Origin: Dehalococcoidia bacterium
Lineage (GTDB): Bacteria > Chloroflexota > Dehalococcoidia > Lucifugimonadales > UBA1123
NCBI GenBank assembly: GCA_021295915.1
Contig: JAGWBK010000010.1
Coordinates: 1-64,000 of the forward strand
DNA: 64,000 nt
Direction of reading: 5' to 3'
Positions 8,282 to 16,070 of the stretch are shown piece after piece. Under the pieces are notes generated by a model that was not told where the DNA came from, ran no database searches, and saw only the letters and a list, made by a program, of their open reading frames with translations. Numbering within the stretch: position 1 is the stretch's first letter; each line of letters begins with the position of its first letter. Both the position numbers and the translations under genes were made by a program.

Positions 8282-9367
8282 ATGACATCCTTTCGGGGCG
8301 AGCAAGAGAATATTGCCCGCATTAAGGTTGTGGGTGTAGGCGGCGGTGGATCCAATGCTGTCTCGAGAATGTTCAGGGAGCGGATCCCAGGCGTTGACTA
8401 CATGGTGGTCAACACCGACTCCCAGGCACTCGTCCGCAGTGACGTTCCGATGAAAGTCAGAATTGGCGATCAGCTCACTCAGGGTAAGGGTGTCGGAGGT
8501 ATGCCTGAGCTTGGAGCCAAGTCTGCAGAGGAGAGCCGGGAAGACCTCTACGAGGTCATACGCGACTCCGATATGGTCTTCATTGCCGCTGGAATGGGTG
8601 GAGGCACCGGTACCGGCGCCGCTCCGACCCTCGCTCAGATAGCGAAGGAGACGGGCGCACTTACAGTCGCGGTCGTCACCAAGCCCTTCGAATTCGAGGG
8701 CCTGCGCCGGATGAAAGTGGCTGATGAAGGCATTGGAAGACTTGCAGATTACGTTGATACGCTGCTGGTGATTCCCAACGAGCGTCTTCACGTGATCGCC
8801 GAGGACGAGATTACTGCCGAGAACGCCTTTAAGATGGCAGACGACGTTCTCAGAATGGGCGTACAGTCAATCGCCGAACTCGTAACAGTTGCCGGCGACA
8901 TCAACGTGGACTTTGCTGACGTCAACGCCATTATGCGGGACGCTGGTCCAGCGTGGATGTCCATCGGCTGGGGTATGGGCGAGCACCGTGCACGAGAGGC
9001 GGCTCAGCACGCCATAACCAACCCGCTGCTCGACGTCTCGATAGAAGGCGCTCGCGGCATCCTCTTCAACATCACCGGTGGCAGCGATCTCAAGCTGAAC
9101 GAGCTGCATGAGGCGGCCGAAGTGATCAAGCGCGTGGTCGATCCCGACGCGAATATCATCTTCGGCATGGTCACCGATCTCAAGATGGAGAATGAGATCA
9201 AGCTAACGATCATCGCCACCGGGTTCCCGACTGAGAACACCATCGATGAACGCGAGGCACAGATAGATCGGATGCTGTCGGAAGCCTTGGAGAGCGGTGG
9301 CGAGCGCGATCTCGACCTCCCGCCATTCCTGCGAAGGTACTCGCGAGCACGCAACAGCGGACTCTAA
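8282..9367 (+). CDS. ftsZ: Cell division GTPase FtsZ
   Basis: Tubulin-like GTPase that forms the division ring. GVGGGGSNAVSRM is at about 17-29, and the tubulin signature GGGTGTGAAP near 107-116. The catalytic T7-loop region NVDFADVNAIMRDAG lies near 203-217. The C-terminal conserved peptide DLPPFLRR near 344-351, which binds FtsA, is attached to the globular core by only about 25-30 residues, a short linker for FtsZ. It has a strong purine-rich site (GGGGGAACAG) before ATG 8282 and is closed by the terminator at 9391-9434. Confidence 0.97.
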   Translation: MTSFRGEQENIARIKVVGVGGGGSNAVSRMFRERIPGVDYMVVNTDSQALVRSDVPMKVRIGDQLTQGKGVGGMPELGAKSAEESREDLYEVIRDSDMVFIAAGMGGGTGTGAAPTLAQIAKETGALTVAVVTKPFEFEGLRRMKVADEGIGRLADYVDTLLVIPNERLHVIAEDEITAENAFKMADDVLRMGVQSIAELVTVAGDINVDFADVNAIMRDAGPAWMSIGWGMGEHRAREAAQHAITNPLLDVSIEGARGILFNITGGSDLKLNELHEAAEVIKRVVDPDANIIFGMVTDLKMENEIKLTIIATGFPTENTIDEREAQIDRMLSEALESGGERDLDLPPFLRRYSRARNSGL

Positions 9368-9390
9368 ACGACTCAACAGTAACTGCAATT

Positions 9391-9434
9391 GAGGCCGGGA
9401 GCATGCGGGCAGCGCTCCCGGCCTCTACTTTTTT
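9391..9434 (+). terminator. Rho-independent terminator after ftsZ
   Basis: A perfect 12-base stem GAGGCCGGGAGC at 9391-9402 pairs with GCTCCCGGCCTC at 9414-9425 around an 11-base loop, followed by TACTTTTTTG. It ends the rsmH-ftsA-ftsZ transcript and separates it from nrdR. Confidence 0.9.
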
Positions 9435-9446
9435 GGGACCTGCTGA

Positions 9447-9508
9447 CCATGAAGTCCGGCAATCCCCCCATTCTTGTTTCTACAAGATAGAACGGGAGGG
9501 ATTCATGG
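9447..9508. other. Long imperfect hairpin of unknown role between ftsZ and nrdR
   Basis: CCATGAA at 9447-9453 pairs with TTCATGG at 9502-9508. Inside, AATCCC/GGGATT, CCC/GGG, TTC/GAA and TTG/CAA continue the stem with small bulges around a TTTCTA loop at 9477-9482. It starts 13 bases after the ftsZ terminator and so is not part of it. It could be a small RNA, a miniature mobile element or a processing site. The remainder of the gap (9509-9660) shows nothing I can name. Confidence 0.4.
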
Positions 9509-9660
9509 CCCTGGTGGAGGGAACGGCCCGCGTGACCAGCTCCGCAGGCGCCATCACGCTCCGATTGCCTCTCCGTGTCGCGGTAAATCGGGCTTTTCGC
9601 ACTGCCCTGCACTCCAGATAGCGGGTATCTTAATCGCCCTCAAAGTGTGGGAAAAGTCAT

Positions 9661-9688
9661 TTGACAAACCCCACATATAGTGTAAACT
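9661..9688 (+). promoter_or_regulatory. Sigma70-type promoter of nrdR
   Basis: A perfect -35 TTGACA at 9661-9666 and a -10-like TAAACT at 9683-9688 are separated by 16 bases. The spacer carries a short inverted repeat CAC-ATATA-GTG at 9672-9682. NrdR usually binds palindromes of the ACAC...GTGT type near RNR promoters; the spacing here does not match the canonical box, so autoregulation is only a suggestion. Confidence 0.6.
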
Positions 9689-9758
9689 TACACACCTAAC
9701 CCAATAAGTTGTGGTTTTCTGTACTTTTCCTAGAATTGTATAAGAAAGAGAAAAGGCG

Positions 9759-10325
9759 ATGCGCTGCCCCTATTGCGGCCATTCAGATTCCAGGGTGATT
9801 GATTCTCGTGATGCTGGCGACGGGATACGGCGCCGACGTGAATGCGTGGAATGCGAGAGGCGTTATACCACGTATGAATACATACAGATGCGATCAATCA
9901 TGGTTGCCAAGAGAGATGGTCGCAGGGAGGAATTCCAGCGCGAAAAGCTCTTCTCCAGTTTGAGTAAGGCCTGTGCCAAAAGACCTCTGCCAGTCGGCAG
10001 CATAGATAAGCTCGTGGACGAAATCGAGCGACAACTCACGGAGTCTGGACGCGCCGAATTCTCTTCTCGCGCCATCGGGGAGGCAGTCATGACAAAGCTT
10101 GCTGAACTGGACCGTGTGGCGTGGGTCAGGTTCGCCAGTGTCTATAGGGACTTCAGAGATATTGAGTCCTTCAAAGAGGCGATCGATGCCCTGCTGGAAC
10201 CTGAAACAACAGACTACAAGGATCATCCAGGCCAATTCAGCCTGATCGACGAGGATTCTATCCCACCCCTGCGAAACGGGCGACGCACGAGGCGTACCCA
10301 ACGTCCAGTAGTTGGTTCCCAGTAG
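9759..10325 (+). CDS. nrdR: Transcriptional repressor NrdR
   Basis: Represses ribonucleotide reductase genes in response to bound ATP/dATP. The N-terminal zinc ribbon MRCPYCG (Cys3, Cys6) with CVECERRYTTYE near 28-39 supplies the four zinc cysteines. The ATP-cone, KRDGRREEFQREKL followed by the conserved helices, spans about 50-140. The last 40 residues are an extra basic tail (NGRRTRRTQRP) beyond the usual length of about 150. It is expressed from the promoter at 9661-9688 and lies 150 bases upstream of nrdJ, its most likely target. Confidence 0.95.
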   Translation: MRCPYCGHSDSRVIDSRDAGDGIRRRRECVECERRYTTYEYIQMRSIMVAKRDGRREEFQREKLFSSLSKACAKRPLPVGSIDKLVDEIERQLTESGRAEFSSRAIGEAVMTKLAELDRVAWVRFASVYRDFRDIESFKEAIDALLEPETTDYKDHPGQFSLIDEDSIPPLRNGRRTRRTQRPVVGSQ

Positions 10326-10360
10326 GGAACAGACGGCGACAAAAGCGAACTCTATCCCGC

Positions 10361-10390
10361 TTGCCTCAGAATAAATGTTCGTTCTATTAT
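10361..10390 (+). promoter_or_regulatory. Candidate promoter of nrdJ
   Basis: TTGCCT at 10361-10366 and TATTAT at 10385-10390 are 18 bases apart. The -10 is flanked by two copies of TGTTC (10376-10380 and 10390-10394), a possible operator. No B12-box motif was found, so cobalamin-riboswitch control is not supported. Confidence 0.35.
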
Positions 10391-10475
10391 GTTCTTGTGA
10401 GCTACGCGTTACATCAGAATGAAATCCATATCCCACAGAGTCAATCCATAGAAATTCTTATCAGGAGACACGGCA

Positions 10476-12974
10476 ATGTACGTGGACCAAGAGAAGAGCG
10501 GGTCAAAGCACGAAGAGCCTCGCGTGGATCTCGTCAGCGAAGTAGAGAGACTACTTGAAGGAGTGTCCGGCGAACTACGAAGCCGGATAGTCCAATCGCT
10601 CGCTGAGCAATCGAATTCCGAGACGCATGCACCAGCGGCGCAGGACGGGCTTGCACTTTCTGAGAATGCGCGCGTCATCCTCGAACAGCGCTACCTTCGG
10701 AAGGACGAGGATGGTAACCCGACCGAAACCGCCGCCGAGCTATTCCGACGGGTCGCGCTGGCCGTCTCTCAGGGCGAGAATGAGCCAGTGCAGACCATCT
10801 GGGAAAACAGGTTCTTTGACCTGCTCGCTTCTCTGAAGTTCCTGCCGAACTCACCAACGCTTGTTAACGCAGGTACGGGAAGAGGCTGCCTCTCTGCGTG
10901 TTTCGTGGTCACGCCAGAAGACAACATGGAATCGATCATGGACGTTGCGCACGACGCCGCAATGATCGAGAAGTGGGGAGGAGGAATCGGCTTTGGCTTC
11001 TCCAAGCTCCGTCCCCGCAACGACATGATTAAGACTACTCACGGCCACGCATGTGGACCAATCGCAGTCATGAAGTTGTACTCGTCGGTTGGCGCGACGT
11101 TGACACAGGGGGCCTTCAGGCTCGGCGCGCATATGGGACAGCTCCGTGACTCCCACCCAGATATTCGGGAGTTCATTACCTGCAAGGACGACGACGACAC
11201 GCTGCAGAACTTCAACATCTCGGTGCAGATAACAGACGCATTCATGCAGGCAGTCAGAGATGACGCCGAGTGGGATCTAGTTAACCCCAGAGACGAGGGC
11301 AGTGGTCCCACTGATGTAGTAGTAGAGACCATCCGTGCCCGCGACCTGTGGGATGAGATTTCGCAGTCGGCCTGGAAGACTGGTGACCCCGGCGTGGTCT
11401 TCATGGACCGCGTCTGGGAAACGGCTCCGAATCCCCAGATGGGAAGGATCGAGACCTCCAATCCATGTGGTGAAGAGTTCCTGGAAAACTACGGCAACTG
11501 CTGTCTTGGCTCCATAAACCTGGACGGGCATGTGGTTGATGGACACTTCGACTGGAAGTTGCTAGAGGATACGGTCAGGACCTCCGTTCGATTCCTAGAC
11601 GACGTCATCAATGTGAACACGTTCCCGCTTCCCAAGCTGCGGGAAGTCAATCTGGCCACCCGCCGGATTGGCCTTGGGGTGATGGGTTGGGCCGATGCCC
11701 TGGTCAGGATGAACATTCCATACGATTCACAGGAGGGGCTTGACCTCGCCGACGAACTGGGCGGCTTCATCCAAAAAATAGCCTGGGACGAGTCTGCTAA
11801 TTTGGCGCGCGAGCGAGGACCTTTCCCCGAATACGAAAGGTCTGCGCTTAAGGACAGGGGTCTTCCTCCGGTTCGGAACTCCAGCATCGTTACAATTGCC
11901 CCGACTGGGACCATCAGCCGGCTCGCAGGCTGCTCGAGCGGGATAGAGCCCCACTTCGCCTTGGCCTGGTGGTCGAACGTACTCTGGAAGGACCATGAGG
12001 GTAGCAGCTCGAGGCTTCTCGATGCGCCCGTGTCGATTTCAGAATCACTCCGGGCAGAACTGGGTAGCGATGCCCGGGTCAGGCAGGTGCTGGAAGAGAT
12101 CACCGATAACCCTGAAGGGGCAGAGAGTATCCTGAAGGAGCACGGGCTTAATCCGGCGATCTACCGGACGTCGATGGCGATTAGCCCTGAAGCTCACGTC
12201 CGGATGCAGGCTGCGTGGCAGAAACACGTCACCAACTCTGTATCCAAGACGATCAACCTGCCCAATAGCGCTACGATTGACGATGTGCGGGAGGCCTACG
12301 AGCTCGCATGGGAGACTGGGTGCAAGGCTGTAACCGTATATCGCGATGGATCGAAGTCGATGCAGGTACTGGAGACGAGGTCCGATTCCACGGATACAGG
12401 TGAGGCAATCGTCGAACAGGCAAGAATGCTGGTACCTAGAGAACGACCTACTTCCGTAGCTGGCGTGACCGATCGCGTCCGCACGGGCCACGGCAACATG
12501 TACGTCACAATAACCTTCGACGAAGAATCCAAGCCCTTTGAGGTCTTTACAACGCTCGGCAAGGCTGGCGGATGCGACTCCGCTAACCTCGAAGCCGTAT
12601 CCCGGCTGGTGTCTCTTGCCCTGCGATCAGGGATTGATCCTGACCAAATTGTGGCGCACCTGCAGGGCATAACTTGCTGCCCTGCCTGGGACGGCGGGAC
12701 TTTGATCCGTTCGGCGCCAGACGCCATGGCTCACACGCTGGTCAATCACATTCATGCCGGACACCGGGCCGTGGCAGGTCCGTCTGAGGAACAGCAGCCG
12801 ACGGTCGTTCAACCGGGGCTGTTCCCATCTACTCGCCGGTCAAATGTACCTTCGAACGGAAATGGGCACTCACGGGCGCCCTCAGGAGCGCGCTGCCCCA
12901 AGTGTTCCGGCAGGCTAATCCCGCAGGAAGGATGTCTCAACTGTCTCGACTGCGGCTACAGCAAGTGCGAGTAA
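10476..12974 (+). CDS. nrdJ: Adenosylcobalamin-dependent (class II) ribonucleotide reductase
   Basis: Reduces ribonucleotides to deoxyribonucleotides using a cobalamin-derived thiyl radical, independent of oxygen. The 832-residue protein has the N-terminal RNR region with NSPTLVNAGT near 126 and GCLSACFV near 138, one redox cysteine. The active-site NPCGEEFLENYGNCC lies near 330 and APTGTISRLAGCSSGIEP near 473. The C-terminal tail is a zinc-ribbon-like CPKCSG near 807 plus CLNCLDCGYSKCE at the end, the thiol-exchange tail of NrdJ. ATG 10476 is preceded by AGGAGA 8 bases upstream. The cobQ gene at 59879-61396 suggests the cell completes its own corrinoid. No class I or III reductase is in the window. 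Confidence 0.95.
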   Translation: MYVDQEKSGSKHEEPRVDLVSEVERLLEGVSGELRSRIVQSLAEQSNSETHAPAAQDGLALSENARVILEQRYLRKDEDGNPTETAAELFRRVALAVSQGENEPVQTIWENRFFDLLASLKFLPNSPTLVNAGTGRGCLSACFVVTPEDNMESIMDVAHDAAMIEKWGGGIGFGFSKLRPRNDMIKTTHGHACGPIAVMKLYSSVGATLTQGAFRLGAHMGQLRDSHPDIREFITCKDDDDTLQNFNISVQITDAFMQAVRDDAEWDLVNPRDEGSGPTDVVVETIRARDLWDEISQSAWKTGDPGVVFMDRVWETAPNPQMGRIETSNPCGEEFLENYGNCCLGSINLDGHVVDGHFDWKLLEDTVRTSVRFLDDVINVNTFPLPKLREVNLATRRIGLGVMGWADALVRMNIPYDSQEGLDLADELGGFIQKIAWDESANLARERGPFPEYERSALKDRGLPPVRNSSIVTIAPTGTISRLAGCSSGIEPHFALAWWSNVLWKDHEGSSSRLLDAPVSISESLRAELGSDARVRQVLEEITDNPEGAESILKEHGLNPAIYRTSMAISPEAHVRMQAAWQKHVTNSVSKTINLPNSATIDDVREAYELAWETGCKAVTVYRDGSKSMQVLETRSDSTDTGEAIVEQARMLVPRERPTSVAGVTDRVRTGHGNMYVTITFDEESKPFEVFTTLGKAGGCDSANLEAVSRLVSLALRSGIDPDQIVAHLQGITCCPAWDGGTLIRSAPDAMAHTLVNHIHAGHRAVAGPSEEQQPTVVQPGLFPSTRRSNVPSNGNGHSRAPSGARCPKCSGRLIPQEGCLNCLDCGYSKCE

Positions 12975-12989
12975 CTTCCTGTCTCTGAA

Positions 12990-13016
12990 GTCCCCTCTAC
13001 TGGCTGTAGAGGGGAC
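12990..13016 (+). terminator. Hairpin terminator after nrdJ
   Basis: GTCCCCTCTAC at 12990-13000 and GTAGAGGGGAC at 13006-13016 form a perfect 11-base stem with a TGGCT loop. The following bases are pyrimidine-rich (CCTCCTCTCCTCTCC) rather than a pure T-run, so termination may be only partly intrinsic. Confidence 0.7.
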
Positions 13017-13118
13017 AGCCTCCTCTCCTCTCCATTCCTGGTTAACATCATCCTCCGTCGGCGGCCAAGCAATGTATAATGCTTAAGGAATGCATTTCAG
13101 CCGCGGAGGCAATTCTTC

Positions 13119-14123
13119 ATGAACCAGCGCCCCCTGGTCGCTATTACGATGGGCGACGCAGCAGGAATCGGAGCAGAGGTTACTGCCAAGGCACTTCAGG
13201 ATCCCTGGGTCTATGAGAAGTGCAGGCCCTTCGTAGTTGGGAATGCGGGCTCTATGAATGCGGCCCTCGACCTGATTGGCAGCGGCGGGCGCGCTCGTGT
13301 CGTGCATGACCTGGAGGACGTTCTGGGGCAGCATGGAGAAGTCGACGTTCTGGATCTGGAGAACCTGGACTACGACAGCATCGAATATGGCGCCGTCTCT
13401 CCGGTCGCAGGTAAAGCCTCGGTCGAGTGGATCCTGAAGGCTGGTGAACTCGCTGCTTCTGGAAAGGTCGCTGCAATTACAACCGCCCCGATCAACAAAG
13501 TGGCGTGCAGCCTTGCAGGCCACAAAGACATTGGCCACATGGAGATCTTCCAGAGCCAGACGCAGGCGTCCAATGTTGCCACAATGCTGATGGCGGGGAC
13601 TCTCCGCGTGGTGCATCTGACTACTCACCGATCGCTGAGAGTGGCTTGCGACTACGTAACTATCGACAACGTTCTGGGCAAGATCGAGTTGACGGACCAG
13701 TGCTTCAGGGAGTGGGGATTCGACAGTCCCCGCATTGGAGTCGCGGCCTTGAATCCACATGCCTCAGATGGCGGACTCATAGGCACGGAAGAGGCTGAGC
13801 AGATTGAGCCGGCTGTTGCGCAAGCCCAAGAGAAGGGCATCGACGCGACGGGCCCAATCCCGGCCGATACGGTTTTCAACCAGGCCATTGACGGTAAATA
13901 CGACGCCGTCATCGCCATGTATCACGACCAGGGACACATCCCGATCAAGGTGCATGACTGGGCCAGGAGCGTGAGCGTTAACCTTGGCCTGCCGTTCGTT
14001 CGAACTTCGGTCGACCATGGTACGGCCTTTGACATCGCTGGTAAGGGCATTGCGGACGCCAAGAGCATGCTGGAGTCAATCCGAGTTGCAGTCTCACTTG
14101 CCAGCGACTCTATCCTTCCATAG
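13119..14123 (+). CDS. pdxA: PdxA-family 4-phosphohydroxy-acid dehydrogenase
   Basis: PdxA oxidises 4-phosphohydroxy-L-threonine in pyridoxal phosphate synthesis; close relatives (PdxA2) act on 4-phospho-D-threonate or erythronate. The 334-residue protein opens with ITMGDAAGIGAEV, whereas standard PdxA has GDPAGIGPE. Metal ligands are seen in GHKDIGHMEIF near 133-143, MYHDQGHIPIKVHD near 266-279 and VDHGTAFDIAGKG near 301-313. GGAGG stands about 10 bases before ATG 13119. A TATAAT at 13075-13080 is a good -10, though its -35 is weak. Because of the altered N-terminal motif, the exact substrate is uncertain. Confidence 0.85.
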   Translation: MNQRPLVAITMGDAAGIGAEVTAKALQDPWVYEKCRPFVVGNAGSMNAALDLIGSGGRARVVHDLEDVLGQHGEVDVLDLENLDYDSIEYGAVSPVAGKASVEWILKAGELAASGKVAAITTAPINKVACSLAGHKDIGHMEIFQSQTQASNVATMLMAGTLRVVHLTTHRSLRVACDYVTIDNVLGKIELTDQCFREWGFDSPRIGVAALNPHASDGGLIGTEEAEQIEPAVAQAQEKGIDATGPIPADTVFNQAIDGKYDAVIAMYHDQGHIPIKVHDWARSVSVNLGLPFVRTSVDHGTAFDIAGKGIADAKSMLESIRVAVSLASDSILP

Positions 14124-14175
14124 GTCACCTTCCGCCTGACTCTCTTCCTAACTCAATTACACTAAGGACACTGAC

Positions 14176-14976
14176 ATGAAAATCGCATTTGTGGGCGGCG
14201 GAGTGATGGCCGAGGCGATCATAAGTGGAATCGTCGGAGCCGAGGTAGCGTCGCCCTCAGACATCTGTGTTGGGGAGCCAAGCGAGACTCGCCGCGGTCA
14301 CCTGGAAGAGGCCTACTCCATTCAGACGACCCCGGACAATCTCGAAGCTATTAATGGCGCGAGTCTCACAGTACTCGCCATCAAGCCTCAGACTCTCCCC
14401 TACGTTTACCCTCAACTCAGGGACGGCCTGACCCAGGACAACACGGTGGTGTCTATCGTCGCCGGGGCGACCATGAGCAACCTCACTTCTGGCCTTGGTC
14501 ATGCTCCTATCATCCGGGTAATGCCAAATACGCCGGCCCAAATCGGAGCTGGCATGACGATGTGGATTGCCTCGGACGCCGTTCCCAGAGAAACTGTGGA
14601 AACGGCCCGGTCTATAGTGCAGACCCTCGGCAAAGAGATATACACAAGCGACGAGAAGATGATTGACATGGCAACCGCCCTAAGTGCGAGCGGACCGGCC
14701 TACGTCTTCCTGTTTATCGAGTCGCTGATCGATGCCGGAGTGTACCTGGGGCTCTCTCGCGAGGTGTCATGGCAGCTTGCCATACAGACCATCCTGGGAA
14801 GTACCCAGCTAGTCCAGGACACAGGCATTCACCCAGCCGAACTCAAGGACATGGTCACGTCCCCAGGCGGTACGACCATAGAGGCGCTCAGAGCATTCGA
14901 AGAGGGAGGCTTTAGGGCGCTCGTCTTCAGTGCGGTAGACGCCGCCTATGAGAAGTCCAAGGCGCTCGGCGGCTAG
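14176..14976 (+). CDS. proC: Pyrroline-5-carboxylate reductase
   Basis: Catalyses the last step of proline synthesis, reducing pyrroline-5-carboxylate with NAD(P)H. The 266-residue protein has the Rossmann motif FVGGGVMAEAI at 5-15, IRVMPNTPAQIGAGMT near 115-130, ASGPAYVFLFIESL near 174-187 and the family signature DMVTSPGGTTIEAL near 228-241. Length is standard. It follows pdxA by 52 bases and is followed by the yggT gene after 3 bases. The same proC-yggT order is common in many bacteria. Confidence 0.95.
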   Translation: MKIAFVGGGVMAEAIISGIVGAEVASPSDICVGEPSETRRGHLEEAYSIQTTPDNLEAINGASLTVLAIKPQTLPYVYPQLRDGLTQDNTVVSIVAGATMSNLTSGLGHAPIIRVMPNTPAQIGAGMTMWIASDAVPRETVETARSIVQTLGKEIYTSDEKMIDMATALSASGPAYVFLFIESLIDAGVYLGLSREVSWQLAIQTILGSTQLVQDTGIHPAELKDMVTSPGGTTIEALRAFEEGGFRALVFSAVDAAYEKSKALGG

Positions 14977-14979
14977 CCC

Positions 14980-15243
14980 ATGAACCAATTCCTGATCCAG
15001 TTTGTAAACATCCTCGTCCCAGTGCTGTATGTCTCGATACTGGCCAGGGTGATTGTGTCGTGGATCCCCATCAGCGAGGACAGCCCATTCGCACCAATCG
15101 TGAGGGCGATCTACCAGATTACTGAACCGATTCTTGGGCCGATTCGCCGCCTCATTCCCGGACTGGGGATGTTCGACCTCTCGCCCATGATCGCCATAAT
15201 CCTGCTCATGGTGATCCAGAGGATATTGGTAGCCGCTCTGTAA
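14980..15243 (+). CDS. YggT-family small membrane protein
   Basis: An 87-residue integral membrane protein with two hydrophobic segments (about residues 3-25 and 63-86) flanking a loop with the conserved EPILGPIRRLIP motif. YggT proteins are linked to division and membrane stress in several bacteria, but their molecular function is unsettled. It starts 3 bases after the proC stop and is clearly in the same transcript. A GGGCG/CGCCC hairpin at 15264-15279, which overlaps the stop codon of the convergent SDR gene, may end transcription from both sides. Confidence 0.88.
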   Translation: MNQFLIQFVNILVPVLYVSILARVIVSWIPISEDSPFAPIVRAIYQITEPILGPIRRLIPGLGMFDLSPMIAIILLMVIQRILVAAL

Positions 15244-15278
15244 GTGTGCTGACTTTCTGTTCTGGGCGATAAACCGCC

Positions 15279-16037
15279 CTATGCGTGCGCCAGTGCGCCT
15301 CCGTCTATGAAGAAGGTCTGGCCGGTAACAAATCCGCACGCGTCTGACGACAGGTAGACCAACAGAGAAGCGAGGTCGTTCGGATGCCCCTTGCGCCTGG
15401 AAGGCAGGTATCTTACCAGCAGCTCGCGCTGGTATTCCTCTGAGGGTTCGCTTGTCGACATCCATCCTGCGCCGATGCCGTTGACCCTGATGCCTTCTCG
15501 TCCCCATTCCAGAGCGAGCGACGTCGTGATCTGGTGAATCGCCCCCTGCGCTGCACAGGCCGCAACAGAGTTCCACAATCCACGCTGTGAGAGTGCGGTT
15601 CCAACATTAACTATCCGACCGCTGCGCTGCTTTAGCATGCGCCTTCCAACGGCCTGACACGTCAAGTACATGGACTTCACGTTGAAGTCCATCAGCATGG
15701 ACCACTCGTTCTCGGTTACGTGCTCGAAGCGCTTTCCGAACTCGGCGCTCGCATTGTTCACCAGTATGTCCACACCACCAAGCTCGTCCTCTGCCCTGAA
15801 GACCATGGCCTCCACGCTGACTCTGTCTGTCAGGTCAGTAGTGATGGCAATTGCTGTGCCACCCTGGGATGTCACTGCATCTGCTGAGTCTGACATATCC
15901 GACCCGTCAGAACCGGCTACGGCAACTGAAGCACCAGCTTCGGCTAGCGCAGACGCCAGGAAGGGTGTCCACCCCCTACGGTCAGCAGTGATTATCGCTT
16001 TCTTTCCAGTCAGGTCCCACTCACTTGGGATACTCAT
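15279..16037 (-). CDS. Degenerate short-chain dehydrogenase (probable pseudoenzyme)
   Basis: The 252-residue protein keeps the overall SDR fold and length (DILVNNAS at 90-97, NVKSMYLTCQAVG at 119-131, the C-terminal GQTFFIDGG). Its key positions have changed. The cofactor motif TGxxxGxG reads TADRRGWT at 17-24, losing two glycines. The active-site Tyr is Ala160, the Lys is Gln164, and the Ser position is Thr147. It is therefore unlikely to catalyse hydride transfer. GAGGGG before ATG 16037 supports translation, and the frame is intact, so it is probably expressed. It is the last gene of a four-gene minus-strand unit, 33 bases after a normal SDR with which it may form mixed oligomers. Confidence 0.8.
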   Translation of the reverse strand: MSIPSEWDLTGKKAIITADRRGWTPFLASALAEAGASVAVAGSDGSDMSDSADAVTSQGGTAIAITTDLTDRVSVEAMVFRAEDELGGVDILVNNASAEFGKRFEHVTENEWSMLMDFNVKSMYLTCQAVGRRMLKQRSGRIVNVGTALSQRGLWNSVAACAAQGAIHQITTSLALEWGREGIRVNGIGAGWMSTSEPSEEYQRELLVRYLPSRRKGHPNDLASLLVYLSSDACGFVTGQTFFIDGGALAHA

Positions 16038-16070
16038 TTTCCCCTCGAATTCTGTATAGAGTTATCAGAC

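Noticed and set aside
9403-9621. Short open frames between ftsZ and nrdR
   Set aside because: They cross the terminator stem, have no ribosome site and resemble no protein.
10326-10475. Cobalamin riboswitch upstream of nrdJ
   Set aside because: The gap is too short (150 bases) and lacks the conserved B12-box; an ordinary promoter fits better.
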